A stretch of 64,000 bases of DNA, from positions 4,450,501-4,514,500 of the forward strand of contig NZ_CP133781.1 of NCBI RefSeq assembly GCF_034350045.1, read 5' to 3'. Origin of the DNA: Pseudomonas sp. CCI4.2 (GTDB taxonomy: Bacteria > Pseudomonadota > Gammaproteobacteria > Pseudomonadales > Pseudomonadaceae). Of the stretch, positions 1 to 7,703 are shown piece after piece. The position numbers and the translations under genes were made by a program. The notes beneath the pieces were generated by a model that saw only the letters and a program-made list of their open reading frames with translations, was not told the DNA's origin and searched no databases. Numbering within the stretch: position 1 is the first letter of the stretch; the number at the start of each line of letters is the position of its first letter.

Positions 1-459
1 CGCAAAGAAATACAGGTTCATGAACAACCGCGCCGACGGCAGTTTCAGTGGCGAATTCAGACCAAATCCCGGCAGCAGTCCTTCGTGAAATTCAAGGCTG
101 TATTCAAGCAGCTTGCACCCCAGAAACCCCAGTCCAAGCGCCGCCGATAGCAACAGGTAACGCCGCAGTTTTTCCAGTTGCAAGCGCCCCGCCGCTTCCA
201 ATGCCAGGCTCATGCACACACTGCTGGTCAACAGCAGCGCAGTATTGCCACCGGCTAATAAGTAGTGCAGTTCGGACACCGCTTCGCCCACGCCGTCTGG
301 ATGCTCGAACCGATAAAACCAGGCGACCATGATCAAGCTGCCAAACATCATGACTTCGCTGGCAAGGAACAACCACATGCCCAGTTGTGCGGCTTCGCGT
401 TGCTGTTTCCAGCTGACGAAGGGCTCGTCCGGATGCGGTTGCGCGTCAGAGCGGTTCAC
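1..459 (-). CDS. coxC: Cytochrome c oxidase subunit III (partial, runs off the window)
   Basis: Subunit III of the aa3-type oxidase, an integral membrane protein that stabilises subunit I. The minus-strand frame starts at a GTG at 459-457, has a purine-rich GGAGGCG just upstream, and overlaps the 3' end of coxA by 14 bases. The visible N-terminal 153 residues begin VNRSDAQPHPDEPFVSWKQQ and continue with the family pattern LGMWLFLASEVMMFGSL, then two further hydrophobic segments and a FHEGLLPGFGLNSP stretch. The frame is open to base 1, so the C-terminus is missing from the window. Last visible gene of the complex III/oxidase operon. The family assignment is firm; the GTG start is inferred from the overlap and the Shine-Dalgarno match. 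Confidence 0.85.
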   Translation of the reverse strand, partial: MNRSDAQPHPDEPFVSWKQQREAAQLGMWLFLASEVMMFGSLIMVAWFYRFEHPDGVGEAVSELHYLLAGGNTALLLTSSVCMSLALEAAGRLQLEKLRRYLLLSAALGLGFLGCKLLEYSLEFHEGLLPGFGLNSPLKLPSARLFMNLYFFA

Positions 460-2065
460 GGGACGCCTCCGGCGAATAGTCATACGCCTCGAAATCCACG
501 GTCACCGGACCACTGAAGTTATGCGTCGGCGGCGGTGACGCAATGCGCCATTCCAGCCCCGCCGCTCCCCAGGGGTTCATCGGCGCCCGGTCGCCATAAC
601 GCAACGACGCTAACAGGTAGAAGAACGGCAACACGTAAGCGATCGCCAGGATAGAAGCGCCCGCCGAGGACAACACATTGAGGAATTGAAATTCCGCCGG
701 GTAGCTGTGGTAGCGCCGGGGCATGCCCAAGTAACCCAGTAGAAATTGCGGAAAAAACGTCAGATTGAAACCGCAAAAAATCATCACGGCGGTGATCTTG
801 CCCCACAGCGCGGAGTACATCCGCCCGGTGATTTTCGGCCACCAGAAGTGCAACGCTCCGAAGTACCCCGCCACCGCTGCGCCGACCATGATGTAGTGAA
901 AATGCGCGACCACAAAATAGGTGTCGTGCACGTGCAGGTCTGCCGCCAACAAGGCTAGAAACAACCCGGTCACGCCACCGATCAAAAACAGCCCGATGAA
1001 GGTCAGCGCGAACAAAAAAGGCGCATGCAGCGTCAGGTCGCTTTTGTACAGGGTCGCAGTCCAGTTATAGGCCTTGATCGCTGACGGGATCGACACCAAA
1101 AAACTCATTAATGAAAAAAACAAACTGGCGTACATCGACTGTCCGGAGACGAACATGTGATGACCCCATACCAGAAAACCAATCACCGCAATCGCGACAC
1201 TGGACCAAGCCACGAAGCTATAACCGAAAATCCGCTTGTGCCCGGACGCGGTGATCAACTCAGTGACCACACCCATGGCCGGCAGGATCATGATGTACAC
1301 CGCAGGGTGACTGTAGAACCAGAACAGGTGCTGAAACAGCAGTGGATCGCCGCCCAACCGAGGATCAAACACCCCAATTCCAAACAGATGCTCAGCGGCC
1401 AACAACAGCAAGGTCACGGCCAGCACCGGGGTGGCCAATACCAGGATGATCGAGGTCGCGTACATCGACCATACGAACAACGGCAAACGCATCCAGGTCA
1501 TGCCCGGCGCGCGCAACGTGTGCACGGTGGCAATGATGTTGATCCCGGTGAAAATCGACGAAAAACCGGCGACAAACACCCCACAGATCACCGACACCAC
1601 GTGCCCATTGCTGAACATCGTCGACAGCGGCGTGTAGAAGGTCCAGCCAGTGTCGACCCCGCCCAGCAGCAGCGCGAGCAAGGTGAATAATCCGCCGCCG
1701 ACCAGCAGGTACCAGCTCAGCAGATTGAGTCGCGGAAAGGCCATGTCCCGTGCGCCGATCATGATCGGTATCAGAAAATTGCCGAACACGCTGGGGATCG
1801 AGGGAATCAGAAAAAACCAGACCATGATCACCCCGTGCAAGGTAAACGCGCGGTTGTAGCCATCGGAACTCAACAAGTCGCCGTCGGGGGTAATCAGCTC
1901 GATGCGGATCAGGCTCGCGGCCATCCCACCGACGAAGAAAAAGAAGGTCACGGCAATCATGTACAACACCGCGATGCGCTTGTGATCCACGGTCAAAAAC
2001 CAGGACAACAAGCCCTGTTTTTCATTCAGATAACTCACCGGTGCGACGCCGCTGGACGGGTTCAT
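446..2065 (-). CDS. ctaD: Cytochrome c oxidase subunit I, A2-type heme-copper oxidase
   Basis: Catalytic subunit that reduces O2 to water at a heme a3-CuB centre and pumps protons across the inner membrane. 539 aa with 12 expected membrane spans. Visible ligands: H77 (TLHG, heme a), H253 with Y257 (HPAVY, CuB and cross-linked Tyr), H302/H303 (CuB), H388 and H390 (VAHFHY; heme a3 and heme a). The D-channel glutamate of the classic HPEVY motif is replaced by Ala, and a YS pair (Y251-S252) precedes His253, the signature of the A2 subtype found in Rhodothermus-type caa3 oxidases. K331 (IKAYNW) fits the K-channel lysine. Overlaps coxB and coxC by a few bases. Assignment certain; the subtype is inferred from the motif. 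Confidence 0.97.
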   Translation of the reverse strand: MNPSSGVAPVSYLNEKQGLLSWFLTVDHKRIAVLYMIAVTFFFFVGGMAASLIRIELITPDGDLLSSDGYNRAFTLHGVIMVWFFLIPSIPSVFGNFLIPIMIGARDMAFPRLNLLSWYLLVGGGLFTLLALLLGGVDTGWTFYTPLSTMFSNGHVVSVICGVFVAGFSSIFTGINIIATVHTLRAPGMTWMRLPLFVWSMYATSIILVLATPVLAVTLLLLAAEHLFGIGVFDPRLGGDPLLFQHLFWFYSHPAVYIMILPAMGVVTELITASGHKRIFGYSFVAWSSVAIAVIGFLVWGHHMFVSGQSMYASLFFSLMSFLVSIPSAIKAYNWTATLYKSDLTLHAPFLFALTFIGLFLIGGVTGLFLALLAADLHVHDTYFVVAHFHYIMVGAAVAGYFGALHFWWPKITGRMYSALWGKITAVMIFCGFNLTFFPQFLLGYLGMPRRYHSYPAEFQFLNVLSSAGASILAIAYVLPFFYLLASLRYGDRAPMNPWGAAGLEWRIASPPPTHNFSGPVTVDFEAYDYSPEASREPL

Positions 2066-3021
2066 TTGGCCTCCTGAGGCGCGAGATCGGCGAGGGAGCG
2101 GACGTAGGCCACAAGGCGCTGGATAGCGTCTTCATCGAGCAAGTTTGAATAGGTCGGCATGATCGGCGCGTAGCCGGCCACCACCTGTTTCTGCGGCAAT
2201 AAAATACTGTCGCGCACATAACCTTCGTCGGCCAGCACATGGCTGCCATCGCTCAACGCCACTTGGCGGCCGAACAGCCCTTCCAGCGGTGGCGCAATTG
2301 GCGGATTGCTCTGACTGGCGTGGCAGCCGCTGCAACCAAACTGACGAAATAACGCCTTGCCCTGGGCCGCCAGGTCCTCATGGCCACCGCTGCTCTGGAG
2401 CCAGTTCTGATAATCAGCCGGATCGAGCACCACCAGCCGCGCCAACATTGAAGCGTGATCGGCGCCGCAAAACTGCGCGCAGTACACGTCGTAGGTTCCG
2501 CTGTGCTGCGCCTCGAACCAGAGCATGGTGTAGCGACCGGGCAGCACGTCCTGTTTGATCCGCAGGCTGGGGAAGAACAGGCTATGGATCACGTCCTCGG
2601 AAATCATCGTCAACTTGACGGGACGCCGCGCCGGGACGTGCAAGGTATTGATCTCGCGCTGACCGCCTCCGTGCTGAAATTTCCACATCCACTGCTTGGC
2701 CGTCACCTGCACTTCCAGTGCGCCGGCGGGTGGCGTGCGGGCCTGAAAAAACAGGTACGCGGACCAACCAAACACCACCATCGAACCGATGAACGGCAGG
2801 ATGATCCAGGCCATTTCGATGCGCAGATTGCCTTCAGGTCGATGATCGCGATCCGCTGGCCGGCCCCGGCGGTAGCGATAGATAAACACCCACAGCGCCA
2901 CCAGTACCGGCAGCACGAAGAACGCCATCATCACGGTAAAGGCGATCACCAACCGGTCCACCTGCCCGGCGTACAGCGAAGCCTGCTCCGGCCACAGGCG
3001 CATGAAATGATCGTTAATCAT
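2062..3021 (-). CDS. ctaC: Cytochrome c oxidase subunit II fused to cytochrome c (caa3 type)
   Basis: Receives electrons and passes them through CuA to subunit I. The 319-aa frame from ATG 3021 has two membrane spans (about 23-48 and 70-93), then a periplasmic cupredoxin domain with CuA ligands H146, C181, C185, H189 and M192 (YCAQFCGADHASM). A C-terminal extension carries one heme c site, CSGCH at 230-234, with a later Met-rich MPTYSNLLDE region, so this is a caa3 subunit. The start overlaps the 3' end of the Sco gene by 8 bases; a second ATG lies six codons in. No N-terminal lipobox is evident. The fused heme domain suggests electrons can come directly from complex III or from a soluble cytochrome. 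Confidence 0.95.
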   Translation of the reverse strand: MINDHFMRLWPEQASLYAGQVDRLVIAFTVMMAFFVLPVLVALWVFIYRYRRGRPADRDHRPEGNLRIEMAWIILPFIGSMVVFGWSAYLFFQARTPPAGALEVQVTAKQWMWKFQHGGGQREINTLHVPARRPVKLTMISEDVIHSLFFPSLRIKQDVLPGRYTMLWFEAQHSGTYDVYCAQFCGADHASMLARLVVLDPADYQNWLQSSGGHEDLAAQGKALFRQFGCSGCHASQSNPPIAPPLEGLFGRQVALSDGSHVLADEGYVRDSILLPQKQVVAGYAPIMPTYSNLLDEDAIQRLVAYVRSLADLAPQEAK

Positions 3022-3853
3022 TGGGCCGCGCCTCTGGCTGTAGACGGCGGCGCTTACGCTCGCCCAGCAAAGAGCCGCCAATGAACAGCCCCATGACCAG
3101 CACCAGACCGCTACCGGCAATTTGCAGCAAAAAAATGATTCGGCTGCTGTACAGGCCACTGCTCGGGTCGTAGTGATAACACAGCAACAACAGCTGCTCT
3201 GTAACCGCACCGAGCCGCCCCTGCCCGGCTTCGGTCAACGCCAGGCGCACGTCGCTGGCTTGATAACCCAAGCCATACAGCCAGCGCGACAGGCGACCAT
3301 CGCCAGTGATTGCCGCCACCGCTGAACTGTGGGCGTATTGCTGTTGGACATCATCGAAGCGGAAACCAAAGCCCAATGCCCTGGCCAACGCCGCGCTGTT
3401 GTCAGCGGTTCCAGTGAGCAGATGCAACGCCGGGTCATGCGCCAGTTTGGGCCAGTGGCTGACCAGCTTGGCCAGTTCTTCCCGCGCCGCATCGTCGTGT
3501 TCACGGGGGTCGAAGCTGAAGGCGATGACCTGATAATCCGCGCCCAATGTGTAAGGCACGTTGGCCAACTGACTGAACAGGTTCGACAACGCCGCGCCGC
3601 ACACATTGGGGCAACGGAAATACACCGGGACCAACAGTAACGGTCGTTTATCCAACAAATCGCCCACGCGTACCGACCGACCCTGCTGATCAATAAAGGC
3701 CAGGTCACGGGGTAATGCAGCGCCCACCTGCCGGATGTCAATACCGGCGGCGGCGAACGGGTCGAACGGCGTGTCGCCAAACGCCAGACACGGGCCGCAG
3801 GCAATCAACACCCCGATCAATAGCCCGCGAAAAAAGCGCAGTTCAAGGACCAT
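3014..3853 (-). CDS. Sco1/SenC copper chaperone for CuA
   Basis: Membrane-anchored thioredoxin-fold protein that delivers copper to the CuA site of subunit II. 279 aa from ATG 3853: a hydrophobic N-terminal signal or anchor (RFFRGLLIGVLIACGPCLAFG), a Sco domain with the CxxxC pair in FRCPNVCGAAL and a distal His in YAHSSAVA, and an extra C-terminal membrane span (IIFLLQIAGSGLVLVMG) that most Sco proteins lack. That tail is shared with Sco-like proteins in other complex III/caa3 clusters and implies both ends are membrane-tethered. The start overlaps the upstream small membrane gene by 11 bases; the stop overlaps coxB. Its place directly before coxB fits CuA assembly. Confidence 0.9.
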   Translation of the reverse strand: MVLELRFFRGLLIGVLIACGPCLAFGDTPFDPFAAAGIDIRQVGAALPRDLAFIDQQGRSVRVGDLLDKRPLLLVPVYFRCPNVCGAALSNLFSQLANVPYTLGADYQVIAFSFDPREHDDAAREELAKLVSHWPKLAHDPALHLLTGTADNSAALARALGFGFRFDDVQQQYAHSSAVAAITGDGRLSRWLYGLGYQASDVRLALTEAGQGRLGAVTEQLLLLCYHYDPSSGLYSSRIIFLLQIAGSGLVLVMGLFIGGSLLGERKRRRLQPEARPND

Positions 3854-4262
3854 CGCGCGCTCCCGTCTGCCCGGCATAGGGTTGCGGCCAGCCACGCTGC
3901 AAGATCAACTGCTGTGCTTCTTTCAGCGGGATATGGGCGATGCCCTGTTGCGGGGTGACCCAACCATAACTGTTCAGCTGTTGCTGCGCCTGCTGGCGAT
4001 AACGAATGCCATCGAGCCTCGGCATCACCTCCAGTCGCGGCTCCGGTGGCAACAAACGCTCGCGTTCCAGATCGCTCATGGGCGGGCTGAACGCTGCGTG
4101 CTGTGCTTGGAGTGAGTGAATCAACCAGGCGATCACGCCGCAGCAGACCATCAACGTCAGCAACAGCACACCGACCATTGCCCAGACTTTACGAACGTCC
4201 ACGGCATCGGCTTGGTAACCCTCCTCTTTACCGTTTTGCGTCCGATGCGCGTTGTCAGTCAT
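3843..4262 (-). CDS. Small single-span membrane protein of the oxidase cluster
   Basis: 139 aa, with a cytoplasmic hydrophilic N-terminus, one membrane span at about residues 29-50 and a periplasmic tail. The tail contains the conserved-looking SYGWVTPQQGIAHIPLKEAQQL near the C-terminus. Short proteins with a 'GW.....G...IP...A' tail are often found between actF and the oxidase genes in related clusters, but I know no biochemical function. It overlaps actF upstream and sco downstream, so it is translationally coupled and probably a structural or assembly factor of the supercomplex. The evidence is positional; the exact role is unknown. Confidence 0.75.
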   Translation of the reverse strand: MTDNAHRTQNGKEEGYQADAVDVRKVWAMVGVLLLTLMVCCGVIAWLIHSLQAQHAAFSPPMSDLERERLLPPEPRLEVMPRLDGIRYRQQAQQQLNSYGWVTPQQGIAHIPLKEAQQLILQRGWPQPYAGQTGARDGP

Positions 4263-5280
4263 GCATACCTCCCGACAACCCGCGCCGCCATGCGCGCACT
4301 AACCAGCCGCCGACCAGAGCGAAATAAGCCACTTGCGCCAGCAGCGCCAACACCAAGGGCGCGACTCCTGCCATGGCCGGCAACGAAGGCAACGACATCC
4401 ACAGCGCTTCCAGCGCACCCAGCAGCAAAATCAACCCACAGGCCCATTGCAACGAACGGCGCCACAACCCTAACGGTGAAGCCAGCCACAGCAGGCAAAA
4501 CCCTTGCGCAGACATCAAGCCAATGGTCAGCGGTGACCACGAACCCTGTTGCCGCAGCAAGTACCACTGGGCTTCGTGAGGCAGGTTCACCGACGCGATG
4601 ATTAGGTAATGCACGGCATGCAGATACAACCAAAACGCCAATGCGGCCACCAGCACGCCGCGCAGAATATCCAGGCGCAAACCGGCTTGGGTCAGCAGCG
4701 CGATCAGGCCGGCGAAGGCCAGACCGTCGAGCATCTGCCGGGCGATTTGCAGCAGCCCGAACAGGCTCGAGAAGAAATCAGGCTGTAACGACATCAGCCA
4801 ATCCACCGCCGCCAGACTGACAATCAGCACCTGCACGATCACCGCCACCGGATAAAAACCTTGCGGCCCGCGCACCACCCAGCGCTGCATGGCCCACCAG
4901 ATGACGCCGTAAATAAAGCTGCGCAAGGAAAACCCCAGCGGCGATAACCAGACCCCACGAAACCCTGGCGCGGTGTCATCGGCCCACGGATAAATCAACC
5001 GGACACCGAACAATACCGGCAGCAGCAAGGGTACGATCAGTGGCACTCCCTTCGCCCCCAGCCTCAGACCGGGAAGCAGCAACGGTTGCCACGCACCACG
5101 GACTAGCGGCACGACCATCGCCAGCAGCAAACAACCCAAGGTCAAATTGATACAGGCCACCGCGGCGGGCAAGGTAGCCACCACCACACTCGCCGGCCAC
5201 CAAAGCGCGCACAGTAATAGAACCAGCACCAACACTGCGCCGATGACCGAGCAATGACGCTGCAAACGGGACAGGTTCAT
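4255..5280 (-). CDS. actF: Alternative complex III integral membrane subunit ActF
   Basis: 341-aa protein made almost wholly of hydrophobic segments (about ten), including an RSFIYGVIWWAM motif and VDWLMSLQPDFFSSLFG, which resemble the quinol-site region of the ActC/ActF pair. ActF is the NrfD-related second membrane subunit of the quinol:cytochrome c oxidoreductase. The start overlaps the stop of actE by 4 bases (ATGA type), and the stop overlaps the next small gene. Placement between ActE and the oxidase genes matches the actABCDEF order known from Rhodothermus marinus and Flavobacterium johnsoniae. It is less conserved than ActC, so the call leans on order plus topology. Confidence 0.85.
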   Translation of the reverse strand: MNLSRLQRHCSVIGAVLVLVLLLCALWWPASVVVATLPAAVACINLTLGCLLLAMVVPLVRGAWQPLLLPGLRLGAKGVPLIVPLLLPVLFGVRLIYPWADDTAPGFRGVWLSPLGFSLRSFIYGVIWWAMQRWVVRGPQGFYPVAVIVQVLIVSLAAVDWLMSLQPDFFSSLFGLLQIARQMLDGLAFAGLIALLTQAGLRLDILRGVLVAALAFWLYLHAVHYLIIASVNLPHEAQWYLLRQQGSWSPLTIGLMSAQGFCLLWLASPLGLWRRSLQWACGLILLLGALEALWMSLPSLPAMAGVAPLVLALLAQVAYFALVGGWLVRAWRRGLSGGMHD

Positions 5281-5801
5281 CGTGCCCGCCCCACTGACTC
5301 CAGCGACTGCAGTAGTGCTGGCGGCAGTTGCGACACATCAGCATGCTGGCTGAGTTGCAGCACCCGCAGGTGCGCGACAATTGCCCAGCGGTCGGCCGCT
5401 GCGACCCGGGCCCCGTAGCCATACATCAAGCCATGACCTTGGGCGATGACTTGCAGCAGGTAGTCATCCGGCGCCGTTCGCAGGCGCTCATCGGTGAAGG
5501 CCGGTGGCGCAGAAAAGCCGCGTTGCACAATGCGCCCATCGCCCAGTCCCGACAGCCCGTGGCACGGTGTGCAGTAGATGCCATAGCGTTCCTCGCCTCG
5601 GGCCAGCAAGGCCGCGTCTATGGGTGGGCGGCTGGACAAGGTGGCCTGATCCTGCAATTGGCCACGGGCCACCGTGCCAGCGGGCGGCGCCAGTTCACGC
5701 AGGCCGGGGGTGGGTCGATTGTCCAGTGCCTTGGGCTGATGGGACATGTCATCGCAGCCGCCACACAGCAGCAGCAGCGCCACCATCAGCAGTGTTTTCA
5801 T
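5277..5801 (-). CDS. actE: Alternative complex III monoheme cytochrome c subunit ActE
   Basis: 174-aa exported cytochrome. The N-terminus is a lipoprotein-type signal ending LLLCGGC, so the mature protein should be anchored by lipid at Cys15 or Cys16. A single heme c site, CTPCHG, lies near residue 97, followed by LGDGRIV and a distal Met in GLMYGYG. ActE accepts electrons from the pentaheme ActA and passes them toward the oxidase. Coupled to actF and actD by short overlaps. The assignment is strong from the heme motif, the lipobox and the cluster position. Confidence 0.9.
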   Translation of the reverse strand: MKTLLMVALLLLCGGCDDMSHQPKALDNRPTPGLRELAPPAGTVARGQLQDQATLSSRPPIDAALLARGEERYGIYCTPCHGLSGLGDGRIVQRGFSAPPAFTDERLRTAPDDYLLQVIAQGHGLMYGYGARVAAADRWAIVAHLRVLQLSQHADVSQLPPALLQSLESVGRAR

Positions 5802-6331
5802 CGCGGCACCTCGCTGACCTGCAACGCCTGTTCGCGCAGCCAGTTGCCGGTGCTGAGTACCTCGAACTGCGGGTCGTCAGCGTAAATACATAAAAAAAAC
5901 CGATCGTCCCCCGCACGCTCGAACGCCTCGGCCGCAAATATCGGATGATTCAAACGTGGCAAACGGCAGCCCCAAAATAACGACAGCACCACGGCGAAGG
6001 CGGCGAACAACACGCTCATCAGAAAGGTCACCACCATCAGGGACGGCACAACGATCAATGGCCTACCGCCAATGTCCAGCGGGTAAGTCAGCGCTGGCAG
6101 CACTTGCAAACCCAAGCCCAGCAGCGCGCCGAACACCGCGCCCGCACACGCAGTCCACGGCACCCGCGAGGCAGGTTGTGGCAACAGCGGTTCCAGTTCT
6201 TCAAGAGGAAACGGCGCGTAGGCCTCCATGTGTCGATAGCCCAGCGCCCAGGCCAGGCGCGTTGCGGCCACCAGTTGTCGAGCATCGGCAAATTGCGCGA
6301 GCACATCGTGAGCTGGTGGACGCTCAGTCAT
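5798..6331 (-). CDS. actD: Alternative complex III subunit ActD (DUF3341)
   Basis: 177 aa from ATG 6331, the start that overlaps the actC stop by 8 bases; a longer frame upstream is not protein-like. It begins MTERPPAHDVLAQFADARQL, typical of the DUF3341 family, with a soluble N-terminal domain, two membrane spans (roughly residues 55-80 and 93-118) and a C-terminal soluble part with the family-like RLNHPIFAAEAFERA and DDRFFLCIYADDP stretches. ActD is a structural subunit without cofactors that packs on ActC and ActF. Function is by homology and position. Confidence 0.9.
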   Translation of the reverse strand: MTERPPAHDVLAQFADARQLVAATRLAWALGYRHMEAYAPFPLEELEPLLPQPASRVPWTACAGAVFGALLGLGLQVLPALTYPLDIGGRPLIVVPSLMVVTFLMSVLFAAFAVVLSLFWGCRLPRLNHPIFAAEAFERAGDDRFFLCIYADDPQFEVLSTGNWLREQALQVSEVPR

Positions 6332-7703
6332 CCTCTGCCTCCCGTTGCTCACGCTCACGGTGCAACGATTGCTTGACCTCGAACGCCGAAACCATCGGCA
6401 GCCAACGAATGAACAAACTGAACGGCACCAGGAACACGCCGAAGCTCCCGGCAAACAGTGACCAGTCAAAAAAAGTCGGCGCGTATTGGCCCCAGGCCGA
6501 GATCAGATGGTCGCGGGTCTGCGGCGGTATCAACAGCATGTAGCGTTCGGCCCACATGCCAATCAATACTGCCAGCGCGACACTCGCCAGCGCCTTGGGA
6601 TGTTGCCGAACCCGGCGCCACCACAAGGCTTGCAGCACGCCGACGTTGCACACCACGGCGAGCCAAAAACTCCAGGCATCGGGGCCGGTCATGCGCGCCA
6701 TTAGCACATCGATTTCATGGGGTTCGCCGGAATAAAACGGAATAAACAGGTCTGCCAGATAGCCGTAAGCGGTCATCCACCCGGTCGCCAACATCAGCCG
6801 ACCGAGCATGTCCAAGTGATGCGCAGTGATCAGCACTTCGATGCCCAACAGCCAACGCAGGCCGATGGCAATTAACGCCACCAGCGAGAAGCCGGAAAAC
6901 ACCGCACCGGCTACGAAATAGGGTGGGAACAGCGTCGAGTGCCAGCCGCTCTGCACACCCATGGTCATCAAGAACGAGTAACCGCTGGACACCCCGAACA
7001 CCAAGGGAATCGCCAGCAGCGCCAGCACTCGAGTGGTGCGTCGCCACAATGCCCAATGCCGTTGCGAGCCGCGCCAGCCCAGCGCCAGCAAGCCGTAGAA
7101 GACCTGTGCGCCGCGCCGCTGAGCACGGTCCCGGGCCGTGGCGAAATCCGGGATCGCGCCGACGAACAGGAACATCATCGACACCAACAAATAGGTGATT
7201 ACGGCGAACATGTCCCACGCCGTGGGGCTTTTGTATTGCGGCCACAGGCCCATTTCATTGGGATAGGGCATAGTCCAGTAAAACAACCAGGGCCGACCCA
7301 GATGCAGAATCGGGTACAGCGCGGCGCAGATCACTGCCATCAAGGTCATGAGCTCCGCCAACCGGTTCAGCGTGTGTCGCCATGGCCGTTCAATCAGCAA
7401 CAACAGCGCCGAAATAAAGGTGCCGGCATGACCGATGCCCAGCCACCATATGTAATTGATGATGCCGAACCCCCAGTTCACCGTCTGGTTGTTGCCCCAC
7501 ACGCCGACCCCGCGCCAGAGCAAAGTGCCCGCCGCAACCACATACAGCATCAGCAGCGCCAGGCCGATACCAAACAACCACCACCAAGCGTTCTTGCGCA
7601 CGACCTGTTGCAACGGCCCAAACACCCGGCGCGAAACCTCTTGGTCACTCAATTCCAACGCAAGAAAGTGCGCGGTGCCGGGCATCAGCGGTTCATTGGC
7701 CAT
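6324..7703 (-). CDS. actC: Alternative complex III quinol-binding membrane subunit ActC (NrfD/PsrC family)
   Basis: 459 aa starting at ATG 7703 (MANEPLMPGTAHFLALELSD), 11 bases inside the end of actB. The frame has about ten membrane segments and NrfD family patterns such as INYIWWLGIGHAGTFISALL, with the conserved His of the quinol site, and MPYPNEMGLWPQYKSPTAWDMFA. ActC oxidises menaquinol or ubiquinol at the periplasmic side and passes electrons to the iron-sulfur domain of ActB. In Pseudomonas the donor would be ubiquinol; that is inference. Very strong family match. Confidence 0.95.
   Translation of the reverse strand: MANEPLMPGTAHFLALELSDQEVSRRVFGPLQQVVRKNAWWWLFGIGLALLMLYVVAAGTLLWRGVGVWGNNQTVNWGFGIINYIWWLGIGHAGTFISALLLLIERPWRHTLNRLAELMTLMAVICAALYPILHLGRPWLFYWTMPYPNEMGLWPQYKSPTAWDMFAVITYLLVSMMFLFVGAIPDFATARDRAQRRGAQVFYGLLALGWRGSQRHWALWRRTTRVLALLAIPLVFGVSSGYSFLMTMGVQSGWHSTLFPPYFVAGAVFSGFSLVALIAIGLRWLLGIEVLITAHHLDMLGRLMLATGWMTAYGYLADLFIPFYSGEPHEIDVLMARMTGPDAWSFWLAVVCNVGVLQALWWRRVRQHPKALASVALAVLIGMWAERYMLLIPPQTRDHLISAWGQYAPTFFDWSLFAGSFGVFLVPFSLFIRWLPMVSAFEVKQSLHREREQREAEDD

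Noticed and set aside
2062..3210. CoxB starting at 3210 with a 63-residue leader
   Set aside because: The leader is antisense-like and overlaps the sco gene heavily; ATG 3021 gives the normal two-span subunit II.
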